NCBI GenBank assembly: GCA_039519185.1
Contig: CM076850.1
Location: 162,954,974 to 163,018,973 of the forward strand
Direction of reading: 5' to 3'
DNA: 64,000 bases
DNA from: Astragalus membranaceus
Lineage: Eukaryota > Streptophyta > Magnoliopsida > Fabales > Fabaceae
The stretch's first letter is position 1. The number at the start of each line of letters is the position of its first letter. The translations under genes were made by a program, and so were the position numbers. The notes under the pieces are model-generated. The model did not search any database, had not been told where the DNA came from, and was given only the letters and a program-made list of their open reading frames with translations. Below are positions 53,260 to 63,311 of the stretch, piece after piece.

Positions 53260-54130
53260 ATATATTTTGGTATTTTAAAATCTGCAAAAACTTTTAGCTG
53301 TTTAAATAGATAAAGTTTGTTACTTAATAATTGGTTTAGTGAAAGAATAATAATAATTTCGTAACAAAATATGCAAAGTACGATACTAAGCTGTGTGTTT
53401 TGAAGTACTTTAGAGTCTAGAAAAAATTTAGATATTTAAATACGCGAAGTTCGTTTATTAATAATTAGTTTAATGAAAAGAAAAAATAGTTTCGTGACAA
53501 AAAGTGTAAAGTGTGATGTTAAGTAGTATGTTTTGGGGTACTTTAGAGTCTAGGAAAAATTAAACTGTTCAAATACGCAAAGTTTGTCCCACAATAATCG
53601 GTTTGGTGAAAAGAAAAAATAATTTCGTGACAAAATACGTAAAGTACGACGCTAAGTAGTGTGTTTTTGGGTACTTTAGAGCCCCTAAAAAATTTGGATG
53701 TTTAAAATGTGACGTTAAACAGTATGTTTTGGGGTACTTTAGAGTCCAGAAAAAATTCAATTGTTCAAATACGCGAAGTTCATTCTTCAATAATCAGTTT
53801 GATAAAAAGAAAAAATAATTTTGTTGCTAAATACGTAAAATGCGATGCTAAACAATGTGATTTGGGTACTTTAGAGTGTAGAAAAAAAATTAATTTTTAA
53901 ATACGCTAAGTTCGCTCATTAATAATCGATTTTGTAAAAAATAATAATGATTCTGTGATAAAATATGTAAAGTTCGATGCTAAGCAGTATGTTACGGGGT
54001 ACTTTAGAGTCCGGCAAATTTTTAGATGCTCAAATATGCGAAGTTTGTTCCTCAATAACCAGTTTTGTTATAAAAAATATAGATATTTTGCGACAAAATA
54101 TATAAAGTGCGATGCTAAACAATGTGTACA
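53260..54130 (+). repeat. Tandem array with a 133-bp period
   Basis: The anchor GTACTTTAGAGTC-like line recurs at 53405, 53538, 53671, 53734, 53866 and 53999, spacings 133, 133, 63, 132, 133. Each full unit carries AAATACGC.AAGTT..T, ATAAT..G.TT.GT.AAA, TTTCGTGACAAAATA and AAAGT.CGA.GCTAA. The 63-bp step is a truncated unit. Units are diverged, so the array is old. Confidence 0.9.
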
Positions 54131-54479
54131 TCTTATGTTTATTTTTTGTGAGTCGCCTCGACCCCCATTTTTTTGTTTCTTTAATGAGTACTTCCGCCGA
54201 CCCTGACCCACATTTTTTTATGACCCTTATTTTCTTCATTTCACACCAACATATATTATAATCATACTTAAATTGGAGTTTTTGTTTTTATTTTAGGCTC
54301 GCCTCTTAGTATTTCATTGTAAATAGTATTTACAAAATTAATTTCTTTTTATTTTTTTTTAGAATCAAATTTTTCTGAAACTTTCAAAAATTAATTAATT
54401 TTTTTAATTTTTCTCCTTATAGTTTTTAGAACCATATTATTATGGAATACGGAGAGTAATTAATGAAGAGAAGGTTGTT

Positions 54480-55080
54480 ATGTTAACAAATACCGTGTTG
54501 CAGCAATTACTCTTGCGGAAACTTCAGCAACATATATTTACAATAGAACTTCTCATTATCTTCTTTCAACTTTGTATAGATGTTTATATTTCATTGGTGA
54601 TTTTCATCCAACCCTGGATGATACCCACGTGTTTCCTCAATGACTGGATTGGTGAAACAAAAATAATTTAATGATTTTAACTCTTCTCTTCATGTTTAGT
54701 TGCCTCTATGATTACTAAAAGCTATTTCTTTATATTGCAATATATAATATGTCATAGATACTTACTCCCGGGAGAACTTCAACCATATTTACAATAAAAC
54801 TCCTCATCATATTCTTTCAACTTTGTATAAATGCTTCTATTTTATCGGTAGTTTTCATCCAACCCAACATGATACTCACGTGTTTTACTTTTTATTTTGT
54901 CATTTTGCACTAACAAGTATTAGAAGCATACTTAAATTAGTATTTATATTTTTATTCGAGTATCGCGTTCCAGCATTTACACCCACTGAAAATTCGACCA
55001 CATTTACAATAGAACCCAACATCTTCTGTCAACTTTGTATAGTTGCTTCTATGTTTATTAAATTGTGGTCGAAGAAGAAA
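54480..55080 (+). repeat. Three diverged copies of a repeat of about 100-140 bp
   Basis: Copies near 54,515, 54,775 and 54,985 share CTTCA.C.ACATAT.TTTACAATA, TCTTTCAACTTTGTATA and, in the first two, TTTTCATCCAACCC and ACCCACGTGTTT-like lines. No coding potential. Confidence 0.7.
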
Positions 55081-55149
55081 ACCAAAGCTCTTCCCTTTGG
55101 GAATTGGGAATGATAATATTCATGTTTTTTAAGAGATAAGGGAATTTAA

Positions 55150-55188
55150 AAAAGGCAAGCCCGTGCGAAGCACAGGGGTTGGAACTAG
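55150..55188 (+). mobile_element. Helitron-type 3' terminus (plus strand)
   Basis: GCCCGTGCGAAGCACAGGGG hairpin, then TTGGAA and CTAG (55185-55188), followed by T. Good match to the plant Helitron 3' signature. The 5' end was not located; the tandem repeats to the left may belong to it. Confidence 0.5.
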
Positions 55189-55204
55189 TTAGCTGTACAC
55201 AAAA

Positions 55205-55732
55205 TCATTTTTTTTTTTGAAAAAAAAGCCTCATATAAAAACCCCAAAAATTAGGAATCAAGGTCAGATACAACAAAATCCAGAATAAAAGGAGGGGTAT
55301 ACTTAGGCATGGCAACGTAACCCAAACCCGCGGGTACCCACCCAACCCCGCCCCGATTTGTACGGGGAAAACCTGCTTTGACGGGGACGGGATAGGGTTC
55401 AGGGATGTCAATACCCACCCCGCCCCTCTCCCGAACTCGCTCTACAAAACATAATTTTATTTTATTTTATTTTATGCATATTTACTCATTCATCTTGTTT
55501 CATAAATTTTGTTTATTTTTAATTTTAATCTATTTCCTATAAAAAAAAATTCTATCTTAATACTTTTAACTTTATTTTATTATTGTATAATTATTATGAT
55601 TTTATTTTATTAATTATACTCAATCCACGACAGAGGATGCAAAACATGCCTAGATATACTCAATTCACGCTTCACCAGGATTTTTTAAGGCCCATTTAGC
55701 CAAAGAGTGAGCAACTATGTTACATTATCTAT
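55205..55732. other. Repeat-like DNA with a GC-rich patch
   Basis: 55,310-55,430 contains CCCGCGGGTACCCACCC and related blocks, a line seen in many dispersed plant repeats. The rest is AT-rich. No gene. Confidence 0.4.
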
Positions 55733-56191
55733 GGGTTTTGCTTTTCCCACACCCCCTCCTACTCTTTCACACCCCTTAACAAATTTTATTCCAAAAATAA
55801 CCTCGCGTGAGACGCTGCGAGGACGTGTTTTATGACTGTTCGAACGACCTTGTTCGAACAGGTTCGCATGACCTCATGCGAACAGTTTAAAAACGCCCAA
55901 AAGGGTGTGAAGTCAAAATTTAACACACTCGAACGATGTCGTTCGAATGTGTTCGAACGAGGTCATGCGAACAGGTTCGCATGACCTCATGCGAACAGGT
56001 GAAAAACGCCCAAAAGGGTGTGAAGTCAAAATTTAACACACTCGAACGATGTCATTCGAACCTGTTCGAATGCCCGTGTTCGAACAGGTGAAAATTCGTG
56101 AAAAAAAAGAGGTTTGGCCTGGCCTTTTGGTCTTTTCACACCCTTATGGGGTGTGTTTCGAGTAGGAGGGGGTGTGGGAAAAGCAATACCC
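55733..56191. mobile_element. Palindrome-rich MITE, 459 bp, 8-bp TSD
   Basis: TIRs of about 31 bp: GGGTTTTGCTTTTCCCACAC (left) and, inverse of the right end, GGGTATTGCTTTTCCCACAC, both continuing CCCCTCCTACT. The 8-bp duplication TTATCTAT (55725-55732 and 56192-56199) fits hAT; the superfamily is otherwise open. The interior holds a 113-bp tandem duplication, each copy with the palindrome GTTCGCATGA-CC-TCATGCGAAC (55862-55883, 55975-55996) plus several TTCGAA-centred palindromes. Confidence 0.88.
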
Positions 56192-56293
56192 TTATCTATT
56201 AGCAAAAGAGAAATGGGCCTCATCAAAATTACAAGCACAACCCAATATATCTTTCAACACTGGCCCAGATAAGTGAAATTGGGTCTTCCATTT

Positions 56294-56338
56294 ATCGTTT
56301 ATAAGCAATAAATAGCTTTTAAAATACATTGAAAAAAA
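56294..56338 (+). repeat. Partial copy of the Stowaway-like MITE at 56927
   Basis: CGTTTATAAGCAATAAATAG and the following bases to ACATTGAAAAA match the left half of 56927-57037. It ends exactly where the long inverted repeat begins, suggesting that the larger element joined or replaced the rest. Confidence 0.6.
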
Positions 56339-56926
56339 TTGGCTTCACTTAGATCCTATATCTTTTTTTTTTTCTCGTTTTGGTCCCTCGTCTTCCATTT
56401 CTGTACCATTTTTGTGCTTTTTTGGTATTTTTCATCCATTAACTTAACAGACGCCACGCTGCCAGTTAACTGCTGGCGTGGCATTTTAAATATTAGGGCT
56501 GATTTGGAATTCGTTAAGTGATGTGGCAAATGGAGGACCAAATTGAAATTAAAAAAACATAGAGGACCAAATTCACAAAAACACAAAACTGAATAAGTCA
56601 CTCTCCATCTTCATCTTCATCTTCTCCGGCGAGCCACCACCACCACAACAACAAATCAATCACTCTTCAACTCTTTTTTCATGAGGCAAACTTAATCATT
56701 TCTTAAAAACTCAAAACCTAAAACCCCCAATTTCTCGAATCCCTAAACTTAACGACAAATGAATCATGTTTTAGGACATTTGTTTCTCACTAGTTTAACC
56801 AGAAATATTTGTTACTGCTGTCTGTTATATTATGCAACCATCTAATTAGAAGATTAATGGTTTGTGCATCCTTTGGCCTCCTATTTCGTAAATGTATTTT
56901 TCTTAATAGTCGGTCATAGCAAAATA

Positions 56927-57037
56927 CCCCCTCCGGAGTCGTTTATAAGCAATAAATAGCTTTTTAAATACATTGAAAAAGTGATGTATCCGGACTATAT
57001 CTAAAAAGTTATTTGTTGCTTATAAACGAGTCCGGAG
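56927..57037. mobile_element. Stowaway-like MITE, 111 bp
   Basis: Ends CCCCCTCCGGAGTCGTTTAT and the inverse of CGAGTCCGGAG, flanked by TA on both sides. CGTTTATAAGCAA pairs with TTGCTTATAAACG, and GTATCCGGAC lies in the loop. Confidence 0.75.
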
Positions 57038-57368
57038 TAATAGGTTTAACGGTGACAATTATTGAAATCAATTTATGTGTACCTCTATCTTTCATTGACT
57101 ACTAGTATTTTACCCGTGCATACGCACGAGTGATACTATATGGTCGGTGTATTGCCAAGAAGTCATAATAGTAATTTGGAAGATAATCATAAGTTGTGAA
57201 TAATGTCCAAAATGTATGATTTGAAATTCAAAGTGAAAAGAGATAGGTATTATGTCATATAAGATACAAATGAAAATTATATTCAGTCGAAGAAAATAAA
57301 GGAGATTGACAATCAGAATTACATTGATCCATAATAATGTATTTGGACATTAGAGGTAAAATATACAT

Positions 57369-58602
57369 CCTCGTTGACACTCCTGTTTGCATACTCGTTA
57401 ACCCTCCCGTTGGCGCTCCCGTTGGAACTCTCGTTACCTCTCTCGTTGCCAATCCCGTTGCAGCACCCATTGTCAGTCGCTCCCGTTGCCACATGTAAAC
57501 TCATATTATTCTATATGATTTAATATTAATTAAATCACATTCGTTTAATTATAAGTATGTTATTTTGTAAAAGTTTGGTAGTGGCTAAAGTTGTATTTTT
57601 ATAATTCTTAGTGGTTAAATTGATTATTTTAATAGTTTTAATAAAGAGATTATAGTAAATAATAAATTTTAGATGGAGTAAAAATGAAGAAAAAAGAAAA
57701 TAAGATTTTTTAAAATATGCATTCACGTTGGCGCTCTGTTGGCGCTCTCCATGCCTCTCTTGTTCCCACTCATGTTCCCGTTGTCACTCTCGTTGTCGAT
57801 TCTATTGTCGCTCTCGTTGTGTTGCAAATTTTGTCTTTTAGCAGTGAATTTACTAAAATAGTTGTGTTGCAAAAAGTTAAAACAAAATCGGTATCTTATT
57901 ATAATATTAATAATGGAGTTTAATATGCAGCCTTGTCGCTCTCGTTCCCTCTCTTGTTGACACTCCTGTTGCCGATCTTGTTGTCAGTCTCTCGTTGCCA
58001 CATGTTTTCTCATTTTTTCTATATGATTTAATATTACAATTGTTAGTGGTTAAATTGATTGATTTTATTTATTACATGAAAAATTGATTGATTCTAGTAG
58101 TTTTGATAGAGAGATTATAGTAAATAGTAAATTTTAAATTATTTAATTAATAAATTATTTAATTATTGAGTGTGATATTAATTTAATAATTTATTTTTTT
58201 GGAATAAATAATTTTCAAACTGTTGTTAGAGGTATGGTTTTTTTTGACAATTGGTAGTAGTTAAATTGATTAATTTTAGTAGTTTGAGTAAATTATAGAA
58301 ATAGTTAAAAAAATTATGTTTTTAGTAAAAAAAAACTGACAAAAAAGTGATTTTTATGGAAAGAAAAACTGGAAAAAAAAATGGAAAAAAATTGAAAAAA
58401 ATTGGTTTTAAAATTTGCTGTTTTTTGTCCTTTTATTGCGTCAGTTGCAGCTTCTGATTGCAGTTTTCAATCAGTTTTTTGTCCCTCACTTTTTTGTCCC
58501 TCTATCGTTGCCACTCCCGTGGCCTCTCCCGTTGGCGCTCTCATTGCCACTCCCATTGGCGCTCTCGTTGCCACTCCTGTTAGCATTTTCGTTGGCATTT
58601 TA
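57369..58602 (+). repeat. Four clusters of a degenerate 12-bp minisatellite
   Basis: Units of the type CTCTCGTTGGCG / CTCCCGTTGCCA occur at about 57,369-57,497, 57,723-57,822, 57,930-58,001 and 58,503-58,602, separated by AT-rich DNA. The period is a multiple of three, so translations look repetitive (plus strand VATPVGAL-like, minus strand NGSANG-like), but no cluster sits in a long ORF. Confidence 0.88.
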
Positions 58603-58946
58603 CTCTTTTTTAGTAATTATAAAATAGTTATTTGGTAATTTTTTGTAGTGGTTAAATTGATTAGTTTTAGTAGTTATTTTGTAATTTTTTGTAGGGGTTA
58701 AAGTTTTTTTACAATTCTTTTTTTGGCAATGGATAGTGACTAATTGATTTATAGCGAATAATTATTTTATCAATTTTAGTAGTTAGAGTAGATTATAAAA
58801 ATAGTGAAAATTGATTTATAGTGACTAATTATTTTTATAAAAATATTGACAACCGTTTTTTAAAAAAAAAAATTAAAAAAACAGTGTATACATTTTTTTT
58901 AAAAAAAAATCAGTTTTTTTTAAAAAAAAAAATTGTATTGGTACTA

Positions 58947-59034
58947 TAGCGCGTCAGAAACGTCACTGTAGCGTACTGTAGAGTGACATAAGCGTTACTG
59001 TAGCGCGTCAGAAACGTCACTGTAGTGATACTGT
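58947..59034 (+). repeat. 54-bp direct repeat with ACTGTAGCG words
   Basis: TAGCGCGTCAGAAACGTCAC plus TGTAG at 58947-58971 is repeated exactly at 59001-59025. Additional ACTGTAG words lie between and after. Confidence 0.9.
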
Positions 59035-59338
59035 AGGATTTTATCTTTATGTGGTGAATTGTCTATTTTGCCCCTAAATTGTGATAAATGTCAAAATTTG
59101 GTGATGTCTAAAAATGTAAATATGCTAAGATATGTTTTGATTATATAGAAAGTAGATATATTTAGTAGAAAAGAGCATGCTTCGGTGTCAAAAAATTTTA
59201 AAGTCCTCATAGTCATTCATATTTTCTAATCCGTACTAAAATTAAATAGGATTTAAAGCATAACTTCTCTTAGGAAAACAAAATTGTAATTTGTTTGGAT
59301 CCTGAGTCTGTAATTTTTTAACAGCTTCAGGCTAGGAT

Positions 59339-59554
59339 TTGGAGGAAGAAGCTTGGGAGTATATGAACGCAGTTGATATACATGACGATCCAGTGGACAA
59401 GTATAGTCTTCCTGAGCAGCAGCTACAAGAAGATTTTGAAAATGAAATTGTGGTGGAGGAAACTCCTGCCCAGGAGGCATATCCACAGATGCGTAATGTT
59501 GCACGTCAAATCCCTAAACTTAAATTCTCTGACTTTATGGATTTGAGAAATTAG
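59339..59554 (+). pseudogene. Unidentified acidic ORF fragment
   Basis: 71 codons, possibly entered at a CTAG/GATTTGGAGG acceptor near 59,336. It reads LEEEAWEYMNAVDIHDDP, then PEQQLQEDFENEIVVEE. Composition looks protein-like rather than random. It runs into the right inverted repeat. It may be a captured exon or the end of an unknown gene; no family recognised. Confidence 0.3.
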
Positions 59555-59999
59555 GGGTTTTGGGTTTTGAAGAGATAATGATTAATTTGTCTCATGAAAG
59601 AAGAGTTGAAAAGTGATTGATTTGTGGTGGTGGCGGTGGCTCGCCGGAGAAAAAGAAGATGAAGATGGAGGAATAAGATGTAGAGTGATTGATTTTGTTT
59701 TGTGTTTTTGTCAATTGGATCCCCTATGTTTTCTTAGAATCAATTTGGGCCCTCATTTGCCACATCACTTAATGAATTCTAAGTCATCATTAACACTTAA
59801 GATGTCACGTCAGCAGTTAACTGCCAGCGTGGCATCTGTCAAGTTAATAGATGGAAAATACCAAAAATAGACTAAAATGACACAGAAATGAAAGATGGGG
59901 ACCAAAACGAAAAAAAAAAGATAAAAAGAGCAAAGTGAAACCAAAATCAATGCTAAAAAACCAAAAATGCAATTTAGTCGAACATATATTAACACCCAA

Positions 60000-60835
60000 A
60001 ATTTGCTAAGTATTGCGCGAGGAAAAAAGTATAGCCGGGGCTAAGGAGTGACTGAGTATACGTGAGGCGAGCCATTAATATTGAGTATGGAACATGATAC
60101 AAATTCGATTTTATAGATAACACATAAAAATTAAAGACAAACTTTAATCACCGATCCAAAATTCAAATAGAAGATCACAAAATAATCTTTCTTTATTCCA
60201 TTAAGAAATCGTGAGTGATTAACGAAGTTGTGGTGTGGTGCAAAGAATAAGTTTGGAGGTGTTAATAGAAAATTAAAAGCAGTTGGGCTGTTCACCATTT
60301 CCTTTTGGGCCTCGCTGTGTTTGTTTCGTGGGCCGGGTCAAAATTAATAAACAGAAAGAAGCTGCGTTTCCTTCTCCCTGGTTCGCGTCCCTTTTCTTTT
60401 TTTCATGCGCGTCCAGAACAGAACATAAAAAGGCGTCGCATTCATAGTGAGCAAGTCGCAATTCACAGTGGGAGGAGTGGCAGAGAGAATCGCGAGAGAG
60501 TGAAGTTTCCATTTGAAAAAACATTGTTTTCTTCTCTTCTGCATTTCTGTTCTCATTCGCGAAGAACAGCGACGGTTTCCAATAAGAAGAAACCGATTCT
60601 CATTGTAATCAAATACTCATCATAGTGAATTATTTTTCTCAGATTCAGACCCCCAGATGTAGGAGAAATCTGAACTGGGTTATCATTTCTTGGTGTTCTT
60701 CCTCTTCTCCCTTTCTTTCGTTTTCGGTTTCTGTTTCGCAATTTAATTTCTGTTTTTCAGTTTTGTTCGTTAATTGTTTTCGGTTCTGTTTGCGTTTTCA
60801 ATTCAGGAATTGGCTACTGATTTTCTGTTGAGTCA
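60000..60835 (+). repeat. Probable 5' LTR and leader of the right-edge copia element
   Basis: The sequence just before the PBS ends GTTTCAGGAACAACA, a plausible LTR end. The GC-richer stretch 60,290-60,560 with CATAAAAAGGCG suggests an LTR promoter and leader. The LTR start cannot be fixed because the 3' LTR lies outside the window. Confidence 0.4.
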
Positions 60836-61699
60836 TTGTTTCAGGAACAACAATTGGTATCAAGAGCTTTGGTTTACGATCAAGAAACGATCGTTTCAAC
60901 AAAGTACGAAGTCGAGAAGTTCAATGGGAAGAACGACTTCGGGTTATGGCGTATCAAGATGAAAGCGATGCTAGGCCAACAAGGTCTCGTGGGTGCGCTA
61001 CTTGGAGAAAGGGGCTTGCCGGCAAAGATGTCCGCAGAAGAAAAAGCGGAGGCTTTAGAGAGGGCACATAGTGCGCTAATCTTGAGTCTTGGTGATAAGC
61101 CTCTCCGGGAAGTGGTAAAAGAAACCACTGCAGCAGCTATTTGGAAGAAATTGGAAGACTTGTACATGGTAAAATCAATTGCCAACCGTTTGTATTTGAA
61201 GCAAAGGATGTACACCTTCAAGATGCAACCGGGAAAGTCCGTGGAAGAGCACATTGACGAACTCCACAAAGTAATTCTTGACCTCGAAAATATTGATGTC
61301 AAGATTGATGATGAGGATAAGACTATCCTACTTGTCAATTCTTTACCTAAAACGTATGAACATCTCACCGATGCTCTACTTTATGGTAAGGAAACACTAA
61401 CCCTTGATGATGTGCAATCCGCACTAATATCAAAGGAACTTAAGAGGAGATCCGAGACTAAGGAAGAACAGAATGAAGGTCTGTTTGTGAAAGGGAATTT
61501 TGAAAAGAAAGGCAAGAATAAGAAGAACAAGAAATGGGATAAAGAAAAAGGTAAGAAGGATAACAAGTGCTACATTTGTAAGAAAGAGGGTCATTGGAAG
61601 AAGGATTGTCCAAAATGGAAATCCAAGAAAAAGGTGATTCCACTGATGATGAAGGAAGCGTCTCAATTGCTTCCGAGTACTATGAATGAGACGTTTTGA
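60836..61699 (+). CDS. Copia Gag
   Basis: 287 residues. UBN2-type capsid region about 25-205 (YEVEKFNGKNDFGLWRIKMK, AAAIWKKLEDLYMVKSIANR, YLKQRMYTFKM, VNSLPKTYEHL), a Lys-rich linker, and CCHC knuckle C245, C248, H253, C258. The true reading probably begins at the Met or Leu near FQEQQLVSRALVYDQ. After KSKKK the frame is lost: the family-like DDEGSVSIASEYYE line lies in the +1 frame and then meets a TGA, so Gag and Pol are separated by mutation. Confidence 0.88.
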   Translation: MFQEQQLVSRALVYDQETIVSTKYEVEKFNGKNDFGLWRIKMKAMLGQQGLVGALLGERGLPAKMSAEEKAEALERAHSALILSLGDKPLREVVKETTAAAIWKKLEDLYMVKSIANRLYLKQRMYTFKMQPGKSVEEHIDELHKVILDLENIDVKIDDEDKTILLVNSLPKTYEHLTDALLYGKETLTLDDVQSALISKELKRRSETKEEQNEGLFVKGNFEKKGKNKKNKKWDKEKGKKDNKCYICKKEGHWKKDCPKWKSKKKVIPLMMKEASQLLPSTMNETF

Positions 61700-62718
61700 T
61701 TGCGGAAGAAATCATTGGGTCAAATTCCACAAATGAGGAAATATGGATTTTGGACTCTGGCTTTGGTCATCATATAACTTCAAGAAGCGAAGTTATAGGG
61801 TATTGTGATGGTGATGTGTTGACGGCCTCTTCATCCATCAACAAGGATCACTGGGTGTTGGATACAGGTTGTTCGTTTCATATGACCTCCAATAAGGAGT
61901 GGTTAATTGGCTATAGGCAAGTGAATGGCGGACAAGTAGTAATGGGAAACAACCCAGTGTGCAAGATTGAAGGGATAGGTTCTGTAAGACTTAGAATGGA
62001 TGATGGCACTATAAAGATACTTCCGGAGGTGAAGTATGTCCCTGGTGTAAAGAGAAATTTAATCTCTCTTGGTATGCTTGAAGCGGCGGGTTGTTCTTTT
62101 AAGGGGGAAGATGGTATTATGAAGGTGATCAAAGGCTCTTTAGTGGTTATGAGAAGATACAGGGATCATGGCATATACATTCTCAAAGGTACAACAATTA
62201 CCGGTAGTGTAGATGTGGCTACCTCAAGCACCAAATCGGTGAGTTCCGAAAGGGCAAGGTTGTGGCATCAAAGACTCGAGCATGTGAGTTCTAAGGGTAT
62301 GCAGATATTGGAAAAGCTTGGTGTGTTCGGAAAGGACAAGCTTGGAGGGTTACCTTTCTGTGAACATTGCGTATCTGGTAAGATGCACAAGGTGAGGTTC
62401 AACACGGGACAACACAATACGGAATGCTTGCTGGACTATGTGCATAGTGACATTTGGGGACCGGCAAGGATTCCCACTTTTGGGGGAAACAGGTATTTCA
62501 TTACTTTTCTTGATGATTGTAGTAGGAAGGTATGGATTTATCTTTTAAAAACTAAGGATGAAGCCTTTAAAACATTTAAGAAATGGAAAAGCTTAGTTGA
62601 AAATAAAACCAATAGAAAGGTTAAGGTGCTAAGAACAGATAATGGTTTGAACAAGGAATCACCAGGCATAGAACTGTTAGGCACACACCTCAACAAAATG
62701 GCCTTGCTGAGAGGATGA
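61696..62718 (+). pseudogene. Copia protease and integrase N-terminal part
   Basis: 340 codons. It shows two protease-type active-site lines in tandem: WILDSGFGHHITS and, 40 residues later, WVLDTGCSFHMTS, where relatives have one. Then YVPGVKRNLISLGMLEAAG, the integrase HHCC finger (LWHQRLEHVSSKGM, CEHCVSGK; Gly-His is changed to Glu-His) and the core D (VHSDIWGPA) and D (LRTDNGL). After DNGL about 30-35 bp are missing and the frame changes; the final 17 residues are out of frame. Confidence 0.85.
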
Positions 62719-63311
62719 ATAGGACCATATTGGAGATAATGAGGTGTCTTCTCTCCAATTCTGGAATGCCTATTAAATTTTGGGGCGAGGCCGTCTATAC
62801 GGCTTGCTATCTGATTAATTTGAGCCCCTCCACCGCTATCAAACTAAAAACACCTCAAGAAATTTGGTTAAATAGGACTCCTAGTTATGATCATTTGAAA
62901 GCTTTTGGTTGTGTTGCTTATTATCATGTGAATGAAGGAAAGCTAAGCCATAGGGCAAGAAAATGGTATTTTGTTGGTTATCCTACAGGTGTGAAAGGCT
63001 ATAGGATTTGGAGCCAAGAAGACAAAAAGTGCATCATTAGTAGAGATGTGAAGTTCCAAGAAGCAGAATTGTTCAAGGGGACTAGAGACAATCAAGAGCT
63101 AGTTGAAGATAAGCAAGAGCTAGAGAGTTTTGAGCTTGAGGTGGAGCATGAAACCACTAACAATGCCCCACCCCAAACTCAAGAGGTAGTGGAACCGGAT
63201 ACGGGACATCAAACAGATGGTGAAGACAGTGATCAAGATCTCACGGATTACAACTTGGTTAAGGATAGAAGCAAAAGAGTGGTGAAACCCCCCCCAAAGG
63301 TTTGGCTATGA
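62655..63311 (+). pseudogene. Copia integrase C-terminal part
   Basis: In the frame after the deletion: GITRHRTVRHTPQQNGLAER contains the catalytic Glu; then MNRTILEIMRCLLSNSG, GEAVYTACYLINLSPSTAI, TPQEIWLNRTPSYDHLKAFG and CIISRDVKF, followed by the Glu-rich linker. The frame ends just after the C-run at 63288-63295 (VKPPPKVWL); one extra C explains the shift. Confidence 0.85.

Larger units (their letters stand above)
57102..59156 (-). mobile_element. Non-autonomous Helitron, about 2.06 kb
   Basis: On the minus strand: host A, then TCTACTTTCTATATAATC (5' end at 59156); the 3' end is CTCGTGCGTATGCACGGGT hairpin, AAAATA, CTAG (57105-57102), then host T. The 5' TC, 3' hairpin plus CTAG, and A/T insertion all fit. 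It is AT-rich, with four clusters of a 12-bp minisatellite and a GC-rich 54-bp repeat near its 5' end. No Rep/helicase. Confidence 0.75.
56338..59985. mobile_element. Mutator-like element with inverted repeats of about 430 bp
   Basis: 56,338-56,760 is inverted at 59,515-59,960. Matching lines include CGTTTTGGTCCC, TTTTTGGTATTTT, CACGCTG.CAGTTAACTGCTG.CGTG, TGATGTGGCAAATG, TCATCTTCTCCGGCGAGCCA and CACTTTTCAACTC. The right end runs on to about 59,985 (AATGCAATTTAGTC), but the left end lacks this piece. Long TIRs of this kind suggest a MULE. The interior contains a Helitron (57102-59156), a Stowaway-like MITE (56927-57037) and an unidentified ORF (59339-59554); no transposase is seen. Confidence 0.7.

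Noticed and set aside
53569..54239. Small ORFs within the 133-bp tandem array
   Set aside because: They repeat with the array and have no independent coding signal.
57255..57504. Asn/Gly repeat peptides encoded by the 12-bp minisatellite
   Set aside because: Short open frames arise only because the unit is a multiple of three; no start context or conservation signal.
57369..58602. CRISPR-like spaced repeats
   Set aside because: Repeats are 12 bp, degenerate and directly adjacent in clusters; plant nuclear DNA; no spacers or cas genes.
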